64,000 nucleotides of DNA from Bombyx mori. Its lineage: Eukaryota > Arthropoda > Insecta > Lepidoptera > Bombycidae. Every line of letters begins with the position of its first letter. Position 1 is the first letter of the stretch. Of this stretch, positions 21,801 to 32,081 are shown one piece after another. The DNA is taken from assembly GCF_030269925.1 (NCBI RefSeq), contig NC_085128.1:6636501-6700500 (forward strand). Reading direction: 5' to 3'. The translations under genes and the position numbers were made by a program. Under the pieces are notes generated by a model. It was not told the DNA's origin. It did no database searches and saw only the letters and a program-made list of their open reading frames with translations.

Positions 21801-24800
21801 CTTATCTACAATTCCAAATCACTTCGGATATTTTTTTATTGTAAGTATAAACTTAAACTAAAATTTAAAACAAAAGGTTTTTAACAGACAAGCCGTCAAA
21901 GGCCAAAATCTCGTAACTGGTATGCTCCATGCCATGCTGCTCAAAACGTATGCTGATATAGCTAAAGAGCTAGGTGTTGCTCCTGGAGGAGAATTCCGGA
22001 GAGCATATCACGAGGTAATCAAAAACCCTACTAATATATAAATGTGAATGTAAGTTTGTTTGTTACGCTTTCACGCGAAAATTACTCAACCGATCATCAT
22101 GAAACTTTGTAAAATTGTAAAATATTTGTCAAAAAATCTCAAAATCTAGCTTCTTCAACGCCATCTACCGGTTCAGTAATGAATTTCCAATCCTGAGTAC
22201 TGTAAATGAAGTCGCGGGTAAAATTTAGCGTTATGCCAAAGTAACTATTCCACGCGGACGAAGTCGCGGGCAAAAGCTAGTACTCTATAATAAAACGTTT
22301 GATTTCTTTAAAATATATGTTCTCTTATCATAATAGATTTATCTACCAAACAGTTCGATGAATGTATGAATCCAAATTTTATAGATTTTATATTTTATTT
22401 TTATTTCTACGAATACTGATTAGTTCAGTCTGAAAATTCTTTCAAAATAAAGATTAAACCTACGTTAAATCTCCTGGAATTCAAAATTTATTTCTTTTTC
22501 AATAATTGCAAAGGGAAACAAAAATGAAAATCAAATGAATACGAAATCGCGTTAACCAATATAGTTTATGTAACAGTAGCCAGCAGAATATTTTTTTTAC
22601 TAATATAGTCTTAAGTAGCAGTATCAGTATTTGGTACAAAATTTAACGTATACTTGACAGATGCAAAAAATTCCTGGATGTAAATTGTATCTCGGAGATC
22701 GACCGATTCAAATAACAATAGCACGAGCTTTTCAGTCGCTAAGTGTCTACGAGCTGGGTCAAGTCCTGTATCACATTTCAACATCGAACCCGAAGCCCTT
22801 AGAGTATGTGTAATTGACCCTCGTTTTTGTATCTAAATTGTAATTTAGTCTTTAGTACGTTTTTTGATAAACTTTATGTGGGTTATCAAGACCGTTGCCG
22901 CGTTGGTATGTACATAAATATGTCAATGAACTCATAAATAGCTTGTAAAATTAAAATCGGTTTGAGCTCGTTGTTGATATGTATATGCCTTACTTGAAAT
23001 ATAACATAAAACAAACTTTTCAAATTCGACGACTTCAACACAGGATTTTCAAGTCGGAACCCATGGTGCGGCACAAGTGAGCAAGATGGTCGGAGCAAAA
23101 CCGTATTACTTACCGGTGCTACCTATATTAGCCCATACCACTAACCATGCAACAGCGGTCTTCGTAAAAAAAAAATTATTGCTTTGATGGGTGGACGAGT
23201 TCACAGCCCACCTGGTTGATGTTAAGTGGTTACTGGAGCCCATAGACATCTACAACGTAAATGCGCCACCCACCTTGAGATGTAAGTTCTAAGGTAGGCT
23301 GCGGTAGGCAGCAGCTTGGCTCTGCCCCTGGCATTGCTGAAGTCCATGGGCAACGGTAACCACTCACCATCAGGTGTGCCGTATGCTTGTCTGCCTACAA
23401 GGGCAATAAAAAAAAAGGTCTCAAGTATAGTATAGCTGCCCCACCCTTCAAACCGAAACGCATTACTGCTTCACGGCAGAAATAGGCAGGGTAGTGGTAT
23501 CTACCCGTGCGGACTCACAAGTGGTCCTACCACCAGTAATTACGCAAATTATAAATTTTGCGGGTTTGATTTTTATTACACGATGTTATTCCTTCACCGT
23601 GGAGGTCAATCGTGAATATTTGTTGAGTACGTATTTTATTAGAAAAATTTGTACCCGCCTGAAATTTGAGCATCGGTGTATCGCTCAACACGAATGCACC
23701 GGACGTCTTATCCTTTAGGCCACGACGACTTCCTAATAGATCGCCTACTTTGAATTGGCTGAGCCTTTGCTCGCCCACCTGCACTGGTGAAACTGGAAAG
23801 GCCTCCAGGCCACCAGTGATGCCTCAATCACAAAAAGTAGTTTGAAATTGTAGGTTTAGTTTATACCTCGTATTAAGTTCACCAACTGTTATATGTGAGG
23901 TCAACTTGAACTTTCTCTAGTAAAAATAATCTGGAAAAGTACAAAGACAAAGAGTTTGTACAATCTCAATTTGAAGAAATAATAAAGGACGTGCCGGCAT
24001 TCAAAAAGATATTCCATGTTTTTGTCGATGAAAGGGATAAATGTCTTGCATATTCATTGCAAGAGTGTGTTCGTTCAGGTTAGCTGTTAATGAATTATTT
24101 TTTATTTATTGACACAGGAAGGCGGCTTCACGGCCCATTTGCCCTTGAACGGTTACTGTAGCCTGTAGACACCACAACATAAACGCTGCTGTAGGAACAC
24201 CATGAAACGAAATTAAAGTTTTAGTGGCTTTGGTACAATGGCTGTCCTACTTTTCAAACCAGAATTCGTTTATCGTCGCTAGTCTAGAATTTTCTGAAGT
24301 TGGCCGCAAGATTTTTTATATTATGGCATAGCAGTATCTTCTGCTGTTTATGTAGGTAATAATTAATTATTAATTAACATTTTAACAGTGGAAAATCCAC
24401 GCGTACTAGGAGTAGTTGGCATGGGTCATGTGGACGGAATTATCAAGTACTATGGAAAGATGAAGCAAGAAGACATTGTTCCTCTGCTCTTGTAAGTGAA
24501 GGTAGTTTTTCTGTTTCAATATATCAATTATAAATGATTATCTTTTACTGACTTTCCGATCTACGTGTACTATATATCTTATATCGAGTGATTGAACACC
24601 CGTGCAGCTTTTGATTAAAAGGTATCTTGCCTATATTCTTTCTAGCCGGGGGGTCCAAATTATTTCTATAACGAATTTCGTCAAAATGGGTTTAGTTGTT
24701 TTGGCGTAAAAACGTAACAGATAATCAGATTTACCTGAGTAGGCCTCCCACAAGATGGAGAGGCGACATTTTGAAGGTTGAAGGAATGCGCTGGATGCAG

Positions 24801-26176
24801 ATAGCGCTCGACCGGTCATGGTGGCGAGGCTTTGAGGAGACCTATGTCCAGCAGTGGACGTCTGTGGACTGAAGTATAGATTGCTTTGTAGCTTTAACTT
24901 AGTAATTTTCTGTACAATATAACCTTTTTTCATTAAAATCGAATATTGGAAAAAGTAGTCGTCATTTAACGAATTTAGGAATTTACTTTTGTACTCTTCA
25001 GTAACAAAGCAAAAAAATATTGTTAAGGTAAAAGTAACTCCTGTCTGTTACGTTTTCACGCCCAGACTACAAAATGGATTTCGATAAATTCTTTATGGAA
25101 ATAGGTTGAGCCATAAGAAAGAACATCCCTATGAGGAGGCAGTCTCCTCCCGGTGATGGTCACGGGGCGACCTAAGGGGGTTGAGGCTGCGCCGCACGCT
25201 ACCGTCACTCTAGCGCGCTGGCACCAGGAGGACGGGACGGCCTGCAGGTGTTGAGACTCACATACCCCGCGCGCCCCCTAGGCGCGGGGACCTCGTAGGA
25301 GGTTCGGAAACCGGCCCGAAAAAAATTTATTATAATAATAATAATAAGAAAGAATATAACTATATTTCATTCCACTGCTGAGTACGAGTCTCCGCTCACG
25401 TAATATATAGTCCGCGCAAGCGGAGCTGCGGCCGGAAGGGTAGTTAAGCTGTTTGGTGTACACGATTTCTAGTTTTTAAATCACAATTCTTAAAGGATTC
25501 AGGTTTAAGAATTTAATTCAAAGTGGCCGCTGAGTTAAAATGCCAAGTTTAACTTACTGTAGCTCATGCTATTAGACAATCTTGTCCAAGCACTACTGGT
25601 ACTTTATTGAAATTCACAGAAAACAATCTTATAGAAATTCCTTACCAGAGGGTATTTTTGTACGTTCTCGATAGCGTAAAAGTTAGCTCATATTTGTATG
25701 GAATGGGATCGTTTGCGTACGTTTGCCGTTAGGGGCGCTGTTTCAACTGCATACAAAATTGGGTTAACTTTTACGCTATCGAGAACGTTAAGAAACTCGC
25801 ACTAAGCACTCTGAACATGGAAGTCGGTCTTGATTCAAACTTGAGAACTGAATTCGAAGTCTCCATTATTTTAAAATAACGGTTGTCTATATTCATAACT
25901 AGAATACAACTATGGTTGTACGGCAGTCAGCAGTAACAATATGGAAGATATGGCCCACCATCAGTACCGTACCTATATATAATAAATAAACTAATAAATG
26001 TCTATTAAAACATGAACAGGGATTCATGTCTACTAGTACCTACAACAATTTAAATTATCCACATTTTTTTCAGGATTCCTCCTCCGCCATTTTACGTTCC
26101 GATAATTCGTAAAGGTTTGAAATTCACATTTTATTTTTTATTATTTTCATTTTTTTATAGGATTATTTTTGGATAA
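18812..26176 (+). CDS. TraB-domain-containing protein B, tandem paralogue, 8 coding exons
   Basis: Coding exons: 18812-18911, 19713-19855, 21071-21195, 21888-22014, 22661-22803, 23921-24078, 24389-24491 and 26074-26176. Total 333 aa, all GT-AG with consistent phases. The TraB landmarks of gene A recur: GTVHFS at 67-72, ELC at 94-96, APGGEFR at 154-160, LGDR at 176-179, GMGH at 276-279, then IPPPP and a hydrophobic tail (about 317-333). Exons 3 and 4 have the same lengths (125 and 127 nt) as exons 4 and 5 of gene A and every shared intron has the same phase, so the two arose by tandem duplication. The N-terminus is different: gene A's long acidic leader is replaced by 33 residues with basic and few acidic positions. 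The start is the first in-frame ATG of exon 1. AATAAA at 26240-26245. Introns carry several retroposons. Confidence 0.88.
19250..19345 (+). repeat. Family-A retroposon internal fragment
   Basis: Contains 'gattgacttccacggtgaa', 'cccgcaaaattataatttgc' and 'gtaattactggtggta', then runs into a Bm1 fragment. In intron 1 of TraB gene B. Confidence 0.6.
19370..19490 (-). repeat. Bm1-type SINE fragment
   Basis: Minus-strand Bm1: 'gctcacgggctcaacctcag' and 'gccctagcaagagcagtgct'. Joined to the family-A piece on its left. Confidence 0.65.
20825..21000 (+). repeat. Old family-A retroposon copy
   Basis: Diverged 'ggtgggtaccaccatcttgc' and 'ctatttctactgcgtagta'. In intron 2 of TraB gene B. Confidence 0.4.
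21355..21490 (+). repeat. Old family-A retroposon copy
   Basis: Diverged 'cacgggtaggttacaccag', 'gcaaagcagtcatgcattcc' and 'ggtttcaagggtaggatag'. In intron 3 of TraB gene B. Confidence 0.4.
22023..22282 (+). mobile_element. Helitron-like non-autonomous fragment
   Basis: Has the stereotyped lepidopteran sequence 'ttgtttgttacgctttcacg', 'ctcaaccgatcatcatgaaa' and 'acgcggacgaagtcgcgggc' and ends CTAG-T. This pattern is usually classed as a lepidopteran Helitron. In intron 4 of TraB gene B. Confidence 0.5.
23175..23735 (-). repeat. Family-A retroposon, near full length, interrupted by a family-B SINE
   Basis: Minus-strand copy running from the tail ('attgctttgatgggtggacg') to the tRNA-like head near 23670-23735 (complement of 'aggataagacgtccggtgc'). 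It is split at 23303-23413 by a family-B SINE. 'aaggt' occurs on both sides of the insertion and fits a target duplication. In intron 5 of TraB gene B. Confidence 0.75.
23303..23413 (+). repeat. Family-B SINE nested in family A
   Basis: Intact body from 'ggcagcagcttggctctgcc' to 'acaagggcaataaaaaa'. Inserted into the 'ctaaggtctcag' site of the family-A element. Confidence 0.75.
24120..24270 (-). repeat. Diverged family-A retroposon fragment
   Basis: Minus-strand match to 'cggcccatttgcccttgaacg', 'caacataaacgctgc' and 'cttttcaaaccag'. In intron 6 of TraB gene B. Confidence 0.4.
24730..24875 (+). pseudogene. RTE-type LINE reverse transcriptase, C-terminal remnant
   Basis: In one open frame ending TGA near 24872 it reads RPPTRWRGDILKVEG, then RWMQIALDRSWW and ETYVQQWTSVD. 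This is the characteristic C-terminus of RTE-clade LINE proteins. The rest of the element is absent (5' truncation). In intron 7 of TraB gene B. Confidence 0.75.
25020..25110 (+). repeat. Helitron-like fragment
   Basis: 'tgtctgttacgttttcacgc' and 'aaaatggatttcgataaatt' resemble the lepidopteran Helitron-like copy at 22023. Diverged. Confidence 0.35.
25125..25345. repeat. GC-rich repeat-like block with (ATA)n tail
   Basis: An isolated GC-rich stretch ('gggcgacctaagggggttga', 'cgcgcgccccctaggcgcgg') inside AT-rich DNA. It contains the hairpin 'ccgcgc'/'gcgcgg' and ends in '(ata)n' repeats. This suggests the 3' end of a non-LTR element, but no coding match is seen. Confidence 0.4.
25662..25790. 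mobile_element. 130-bp palindromic MITE (uninterrupted copy)
   Basis: 'acgttctcgatagcgtaaaa' at the left and its complement at 25765-25788. The centre reads 'taggggcgctgtttcaactg'. Same family as the split copy at 12606-13927. In intron 7 of TraB gene B. Confidence 0.65.
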
Positions 26177-26718
26177 AATTATAATCATTTAAGCGAATCT
26201 AGTCTTTTATTTACTTTTACAAAGTATTCAAGGTTAGTAAATAAATAAGTGTAATTAATAGATATTTATAAGGTTATTGTATGGAGTGTAGGGTGGAAAA
26301 ATAAATTCAAATTCAAAATCATTTATTTCAACTTGGATGTCATCAAAAACACACTTGTTGAATGTCAAAATGTAAAAGAAAATGTTAACTCTACCACCGG
26401 TTCCAAAAAAGCCACAGTCCTGAGAAGAACCGGCGAAACAAACTCAGCGGGATAACATTTTCATAATATTTAATCAAATTGGCAGTTTTTTCTATGCTTT
26501 CTTTAAAAAAATCGGAAGGCAAGTGAGAAGTGAGTCCACTCAATTCAGTTGGATTTTATACAATTTTAAACCAACGTTCACTTCATCAAAAGCAAATTTA
26601 ATATAATAATAATTAGGTATAATACGGACGTTAATTTCAAACCAAGAATACGTAAATTTAACTAGATTGTCGCGAACATGGATATTAACTTTCATAAATG
26701 TTCTTAAACGTTTAATTT

Positions 26719-27080
26719 TTTTTCCTATATATTCTAGTAACTTGGAGGGGTTATTCTAGATTCACCGAGCTAGTAGGTGAGCTCACGGGGCTCAAGCCAG
26801 GAGTGTACTAACACTGGCCCTAGCAAGAGCAGTGCTTCGCAGAATCTACTATAAGATCGGAAACGCGACCCACTAAGAAGATCCGGCGAGAAACTCGGTG
26901 GACTGTATTATGGGTTAATAAATTTGTCGCGCCCTTCGTCACAAGCGAAGGGTTTGGAGAGGACGGTGACCGGTGCTTGAGATACCTCAAAGCCAACGGG
27001 GCCAATGGATCGGGAGGACCCGTAATGACGTGTTTTAGGCGATGTCGATTCGGGTTACCGGATTGGGTATGGCGTTTCAT
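26719..27080 (-). repeat. Bm1-type SINE, nearly complete
   Basis: Minus strand: 'ggtgagctcacggggctcaa', 'gccctagcaagagcagtgct', 'ccggcgagaaactcggtgga', 'cgaagggtttggagaggac' and 'gaccggtgcttgagatacct'. Lies just past TraB gene B. Confidence 0.8.
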
Positions 27081-27114
27081 AGGCACATCTTAGCAGGAAT
27101 ATAGTAAAGTGAAA

Positions 27115-27650
27115 GAGCAGTGAAACTATTTAAGGTTTAAAAGTAAATTATAGTTCATTTCGTATCTTTAAAATACTAAGTCGTTGAACATGACTTCTCG
27201 GGCAATTTTAATAAGTTCTCTATATTATTGGGGCTTTTTTTTCTTTAATTTCGTCTCATCTCTTTCCACCTTGAATGTGTTTTTTTTCTAAGTTGGGGAA
27301 CGCGAAGAGTGAAGTTGTGTGATTCGTTTTATTTTGTCTAATTAGTGTTTCTTCAGGTTTAAATGTGTAATAACGGTGGTTTATTAACTGTTTAATATCT
27401 GTGAAACTGTACAAATGTGGGAAAATGGACAAAGCCGCTGGACGTAACTTCGTGGGATCCTCCAAAATGTTCAGTGAAAAAATCTCATTAAATGACCACC
27501 ATTTTACTGAGATTATATTTAATCCCATATTATCTCATTTCATTTCATTTCATCCAGGTTGATTAATGTCTTAAATTAATCATCTTCATTTCATTTCATT
27601 TCACTCCACATTATAATTTTTCATAAAAATAAGAATAGGTATAAATTAAA
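27115..27650 (+). repeat. Unnamed dispersed repeat (family C), copy 2
   Basis: Shares with 55540-55866 the order 'gtttcttcaggttt'-like, 'tttattaactgt', 'tggacgt', 'actgagat', then (ATTTC)-rich DNA ('tcatttcatttcatttcat'). Function and class unknown. Confidence 0.45.
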
Positions 27651-28074
27651 TATGAGACATAAAATAAAGGTCATAAAATCCCTTAAAAAAAATATTTTTC
27701 TAAGTACTGGTCTACGACACTGGCAATAATGTTTTTACAGGAAACCGTGTCTCCATATACTTAGGTATTATACCTACCTACACGGTGTTTACCGTAGATG
27801 CACCGTAATCTGGTCTCTATCTACCGTCAAGGTAATATTATTATTACCTGGTCAAATATTACCGTATTAACATTATAAATTACGTTTTTGTAAATATTTT
27901 ATCATTTACTGAGTACTTAAAACGAATCTCAGTCTATCAACTTAATAAATTTTGCAATGGCAATATTACAAAAATCCCAAGAGGAATCCCCAATGACAAG
28001 AAGTTTATCTCCACCACGCAATCTGTTCTCGTCCTTATTTCTACATAAGAAAGAAATAAAGTACGTGTGACCTC
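27651..28074. other. Spacer without recognised features
   Basis: AT-rich intergenic sequence. No repeat or exon assigned. Confidence 0.35.
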
Positions 28075-28370
28075 CCGATCCATTAACGGTGCTTTTAGGT
28101 ACCTATTTACCTCAAGCACCGGACAGACCGGTCACCGTCCTCGCCGAAACCGTCGCTTGCGACGAAGGGCTCGATAAGTAAATTAACCCATAGATACAAC
28201 CCCTATGAGTTTCTCGCCAGATCTTCTCAGTGGGTCGCGTTTCCGATCCTATGGTAGACTCTGCGAAGCACTGCTCTTGGAAGCGATGGTGCGAAGCACA
28301 TCTCAATGGACCAGTGCTAGTAACACTCTCGGTTTGAACCCCGTGAGCTCATCTACACGTAAAGCTTTTT
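28075..28370 (+). repeat. Bm1-type SINE with internal rearrangement
   Basis: Runs from 'cccgatccattaacggtgct' through 'gcttgcgacgaagggctcg' and 'tctcagtgggtcgcgtttcc'. It has an extra piece after 'actgctcttgg' and then meets a family-A fragment. Confidence 0.75.
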
Positions 28371-28371
28371 T

Positions 28372-28490
28372 TTTTTATTGCTTTATTGCTATTCAAACTG
28401 AAACGCATTACTGCTTCACGGCAGCAATAGGCATGGTTGTGGTACCTATCCGCGCGGACTCACAAGAGGTCGTACCACCAGTATAAATGG
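28372..28490 (-). repeat. Family-A retroposon fragment
   Basis: Minus strand: 'gaaacgcattactgcttcac', 'gcgcggactcacaagaggtc' and 'gtaccaccagt'. Confidence 0.6.
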
Positions 28491-28883
28491 CCACTAGAGG
28501 CCTATCAGCATCAGTTGAAAAAAAATGTACGTCTGATGGATGAAAGACGTAAAGTTTCAGGCCAAATAACGACATGTTGTCAAAAATGAATAAATCCATC
28601 GATGAAAAAAACACTGCCGTGCTAGGAGAAATTCAGAATAACAACAAAATATTCAGACTTGATTGGTTCATTCATAATAATGTTTTTTCCTTTGAAAAAT
28701 TACACGGTAATTTACACGGTATACTTTTACTAAATTCAACATATCTTTGCAACACGGTAGTTCTTGATTTATTACTTGATTTATTGACATAGGTACATGG
28801 AGACTTTGAACCCAATACAAACTGAAAAAAAGAACATCAAGAGAAAACACCTACTCCCACTATTATCTGTCTGTTCATTATTA

Positions 28884-29423
28884 CACCGGTCACTCACATG
28901 CGCACGAATACGCAAACCTGCAAGTGTAGGACGACATTTGCGAATGATTATGCAAAGTTTTCGCAGCATTCGTGGTTTTCCAAGCTGTGTCGGTTTTTTA
29001 ACAGACATCAAAGCGCGCGAACCTCGAACCTTCGCGTAGTCTCCCACACATTCGCTTGCCCAGTTGCGCCGACGATTGCGAAGGTAACGGACGTATCGCC
29101 ATTTTCATAGTTCGTGACGTCTACTGTGTAGCGTATCTTCATTAAAAGAAATCCCATAAAAACAGCATGGCTGATAATGATGTCTGGGAAAGAATTCAAA
29201 ACTCTTTTTCTTTTCAACGTTCTATTGACGACTTAAAAAGGAGGAGAAATTCGTGAGACATTCGTAAACAAGTGTAGGAGGAAGCGCAAACGGGTTCGCA
29301 AATTGAGTATGCGAACCCATTTGCACAGTCGCTAGGTTTGCGAATGATTGTTTGACGGCCCTTCACATGCGCGCAAACATTCGTACAATGTACGTATATT
29401 CTCGCGCATGTCAGTGGCCGGCA
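28884..29423. mobile_element. PIF/Harbinger-like MITE with TTA target duplication
   Basis: Flanked by TTA on both sides (28881-28883 and 29424-29426). The ends are imperfect inverted repeats: 'ccggtcactcacatgcgcac' at the left against the complement of 'gcgcatgtcagtggccgg' at the right. The interior has many 'ttcgcaaa/cgaatg' sub-terminal motifs and a 29-codon ORF at 29168-29254 starting MADNDVWERIQN that soon stops. No transposase. Confidence 0.6.
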
Positions 29424-29504
29424 TTAGTCTCTGAACTAAGTAGCCATAGATATGTTTAAGTTGACATAGAGGTCTTTATATAAAGTCAAAGGTCTATACC
29501 AGGC

Positions 29505-32032
29505 ACTGAAGTAGGAAACCTATGGAAATGAAACGTCAACAAAAAATTCGTGCCACTGTGACGCATTGAAGTAGGAAACCTATGGAAATGAAACGTCAAC
29601 AAAAAATTCGTGCCACTGTGACGTCATCTGGCCACAAAACATGGCGGCTTTAGTGCTGCTCAGAAGATTTTAATGTTAGTAGGTTTTATCGATAAACGTT
29701 CTTGGCTTATTTTATTTTAAATATTGTTGTGTATGAATGTATTTGTAGAAATTATACTTTAATAGGAATTAAGTATATTGTTATGTGCAAAGATGATGTG
29801 ATTTAGATATTATGTGAAATCTAAGACGAGTTCGTGCTTCAAATTTTCCAAGTAAACGATATGACGATTTTTAAAATTTGCTACACTGATTTTATAAAGT
29901 TGTCGTTTGCCGCAAAACATAAAGATATGGCATAGTACAGTGCCATCAGCCCATTTCTATCATGCTAAATGTTATCGTATTTTGAGTACGTGTTTTTCTT
30001 AGACTATTACAATCTATTTTAATTGTTTTGCTGACTCTAAAGTCCGTAACACACTACCGCAGCGCACCCCAAGGAAGGTGCGCCGCACCATTTGAATCAC
30101 TTTCACTTGAGAGTGATTCAAATTTTAAACTTATCAAGGGACCGCGTGAAAAAAAAACACCTACAGAACATTTATTCATTATTAAAAACGTCATTCCTTG
30201 TGACTTCCTCTCTAAAATCACTTAATTATTAAATATTTAACGAATTTACAATAGTGTTTTACTCACTGCGAATAAAACTATTTTATTTAAATAGTTCCGA
30301 AGAGATTTTGTCGGTAGCCTTTTTCCCGAAATATCTTCAAAATGGGTGCTATTTATATAAGCAATTGTACGTATAGAACAATATGTCGTGTCCCTACTAT
30401 ATAGGTCTATGCTCCGTCTAATGAGGCCGAAAATCCGCCATGTTTAGCGCGCCAAATGTCATTGTCACGTAAGTTCGGCCGTCTGTTTTGGGTTGTACAT
30501 TATTTATTGACTTTGATATCGATTTAATATGATTGATTATATAAAATTTCATAATTTATCATGCTTAAAACATACAAAAATAATAATTAAAAAGTTTTTT
30601 ATAGGATCTCAAGAAAGTCGATGCCCTAAAACTATTATCTATATGTATTTAAATTCATTATGGAGCCCTCATCCGAAAAATCCATTTTTCGGTCGGAATC
30701 TATTGATCATGACACTAATCATAAATACCACTTTAAAATATGTCATCAAAACATATTTAGACATTCTGTTTAGATATTTCGGGAAAAAGGCTACCGACAA
30801 AATCTCTTCGGAACTATTTAAATAAAATAGTTTTATTCCGCAGTGAGTAAAACACTATTGTAAATTTGTTAAATATTTAATAATTAAGTGATTTTAGAGA
30901 GGAAGTCACAAGGAATGACGTTTGTAATTAATGAATAAATGTTCTGTAGGTGTTTTTTTTTTTCACGCGCTCCCTTGATAAGTTTAAAATTTGAATCACT
31001 CTCAAGCGAAAGTGATTCAAATGGTGCGGCGCACCTTCCTTGGGGTGCGCTGCGGTAGTATGTTACAGACTTTAGAGTCAGCAAAACAATTAAAATAGAT
31101 TGTAATAGTCTAAGAGAAACACGTACTCAAAATACGATAACATTTAGCATGCTAGAAATGGGCTGATGGCTTTGAACTACGCCATATCTTTATGTTTTGC
31201 GACAAACGACAACTTTATAAAATCAGTGTAGCAACTTTTAAAAATCATCATATCGTTTACTTGGCAAATTCGAAGGACGAACTTGTCTTAGATTTCACCC
31301 ATCTAAATCATATCATATTTGCACATAACAATATACCTACTTACTTCCCTATAAGTATAAATTCTACAAATAAATAATACTCAACAATATTTAAAATAAA
31401 ATGAGCCAAGAATGTTTATCGATAAAACCTGATAACATTGAAATCTTTTGCACAGCACTAAAGCCGCCATGTTTTGTGGCCAGATGACGTCACAGTGGCA
31501 CGAAATTTTGGTTGACGTTTCATTTCCATAGGTTTCCTACTTCATTGAGACGGAGACGGAGATATTTACGTATATTCATGTTTCATTTTATGTACGCACT
31601 GAAATACTGTTATATTGTTTTCCTGCGAGTTAAAGTGCTGAGTAAGAACGAGATAGATATATGTTTATGTGTGTGCCTTCAAAATGGATGCTATTTATAT
31701 AAGCAATTGTACGTATTGAACAATATGTCGTGTCCCTACTATATAGGTCTATGCCCAAAACAGACGGCCAAACTGACGTGACAATGACATTTGGCGCGCT
31801 AAGCATGGCGGATTTTCGACCTCATTAGACGGAGACGGAGACATTTACGTATATTCATGTTTCATTTTATGTACGCACTGAAATACTGTTATATTGTTTT
31901 CCTGCGAGTTAAAGTTCTGAGTAAGAACGAGATAGATATATGTTTATGTGTGTGCCTTCAAAATGGGTGCTATTTATATAAGCAATTGTACGCATAGAAC
32001 ATTATGTCGTGTCCCTACTATATAGGTCTATG
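29505..32032. mobile_element. Foldback-type element with ~770-bp inverted arms
   Basis: Bounded by a 9-bp direct repeat 'ataccaggc' at 29496-29504 and 32033-32041, which fits a target duplication. Arm 29567-30336 is nearly perfectly inverted at 30772-31543, around a 435-bp centre. Outside the right arm, 31547-31750 is repeated directly at 31832-32035. 30415-30490 recurs inverted near 31755-31830, and 'gtccctactatataggtcta' occurs three times. Long inverted arms with a 9-bp duplication recall Drosophila Foldback/MULE elements. No transposase ORF, so non-autonomous. Confidence 0.7.
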
Positions 32033-32081
32033 ATACCAGGCCATAAACTCAAAAAAAAAAAAGATATGTTTACACTGTTTA

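Noticed and set aside
30028..30225. 65-aa ORF, with a near-identical partner at 30884-31084 on the other strand
   Set aside because: Both fall in the inverted arms of the foldback element. Same sequence by structure, with no recognisable domain.
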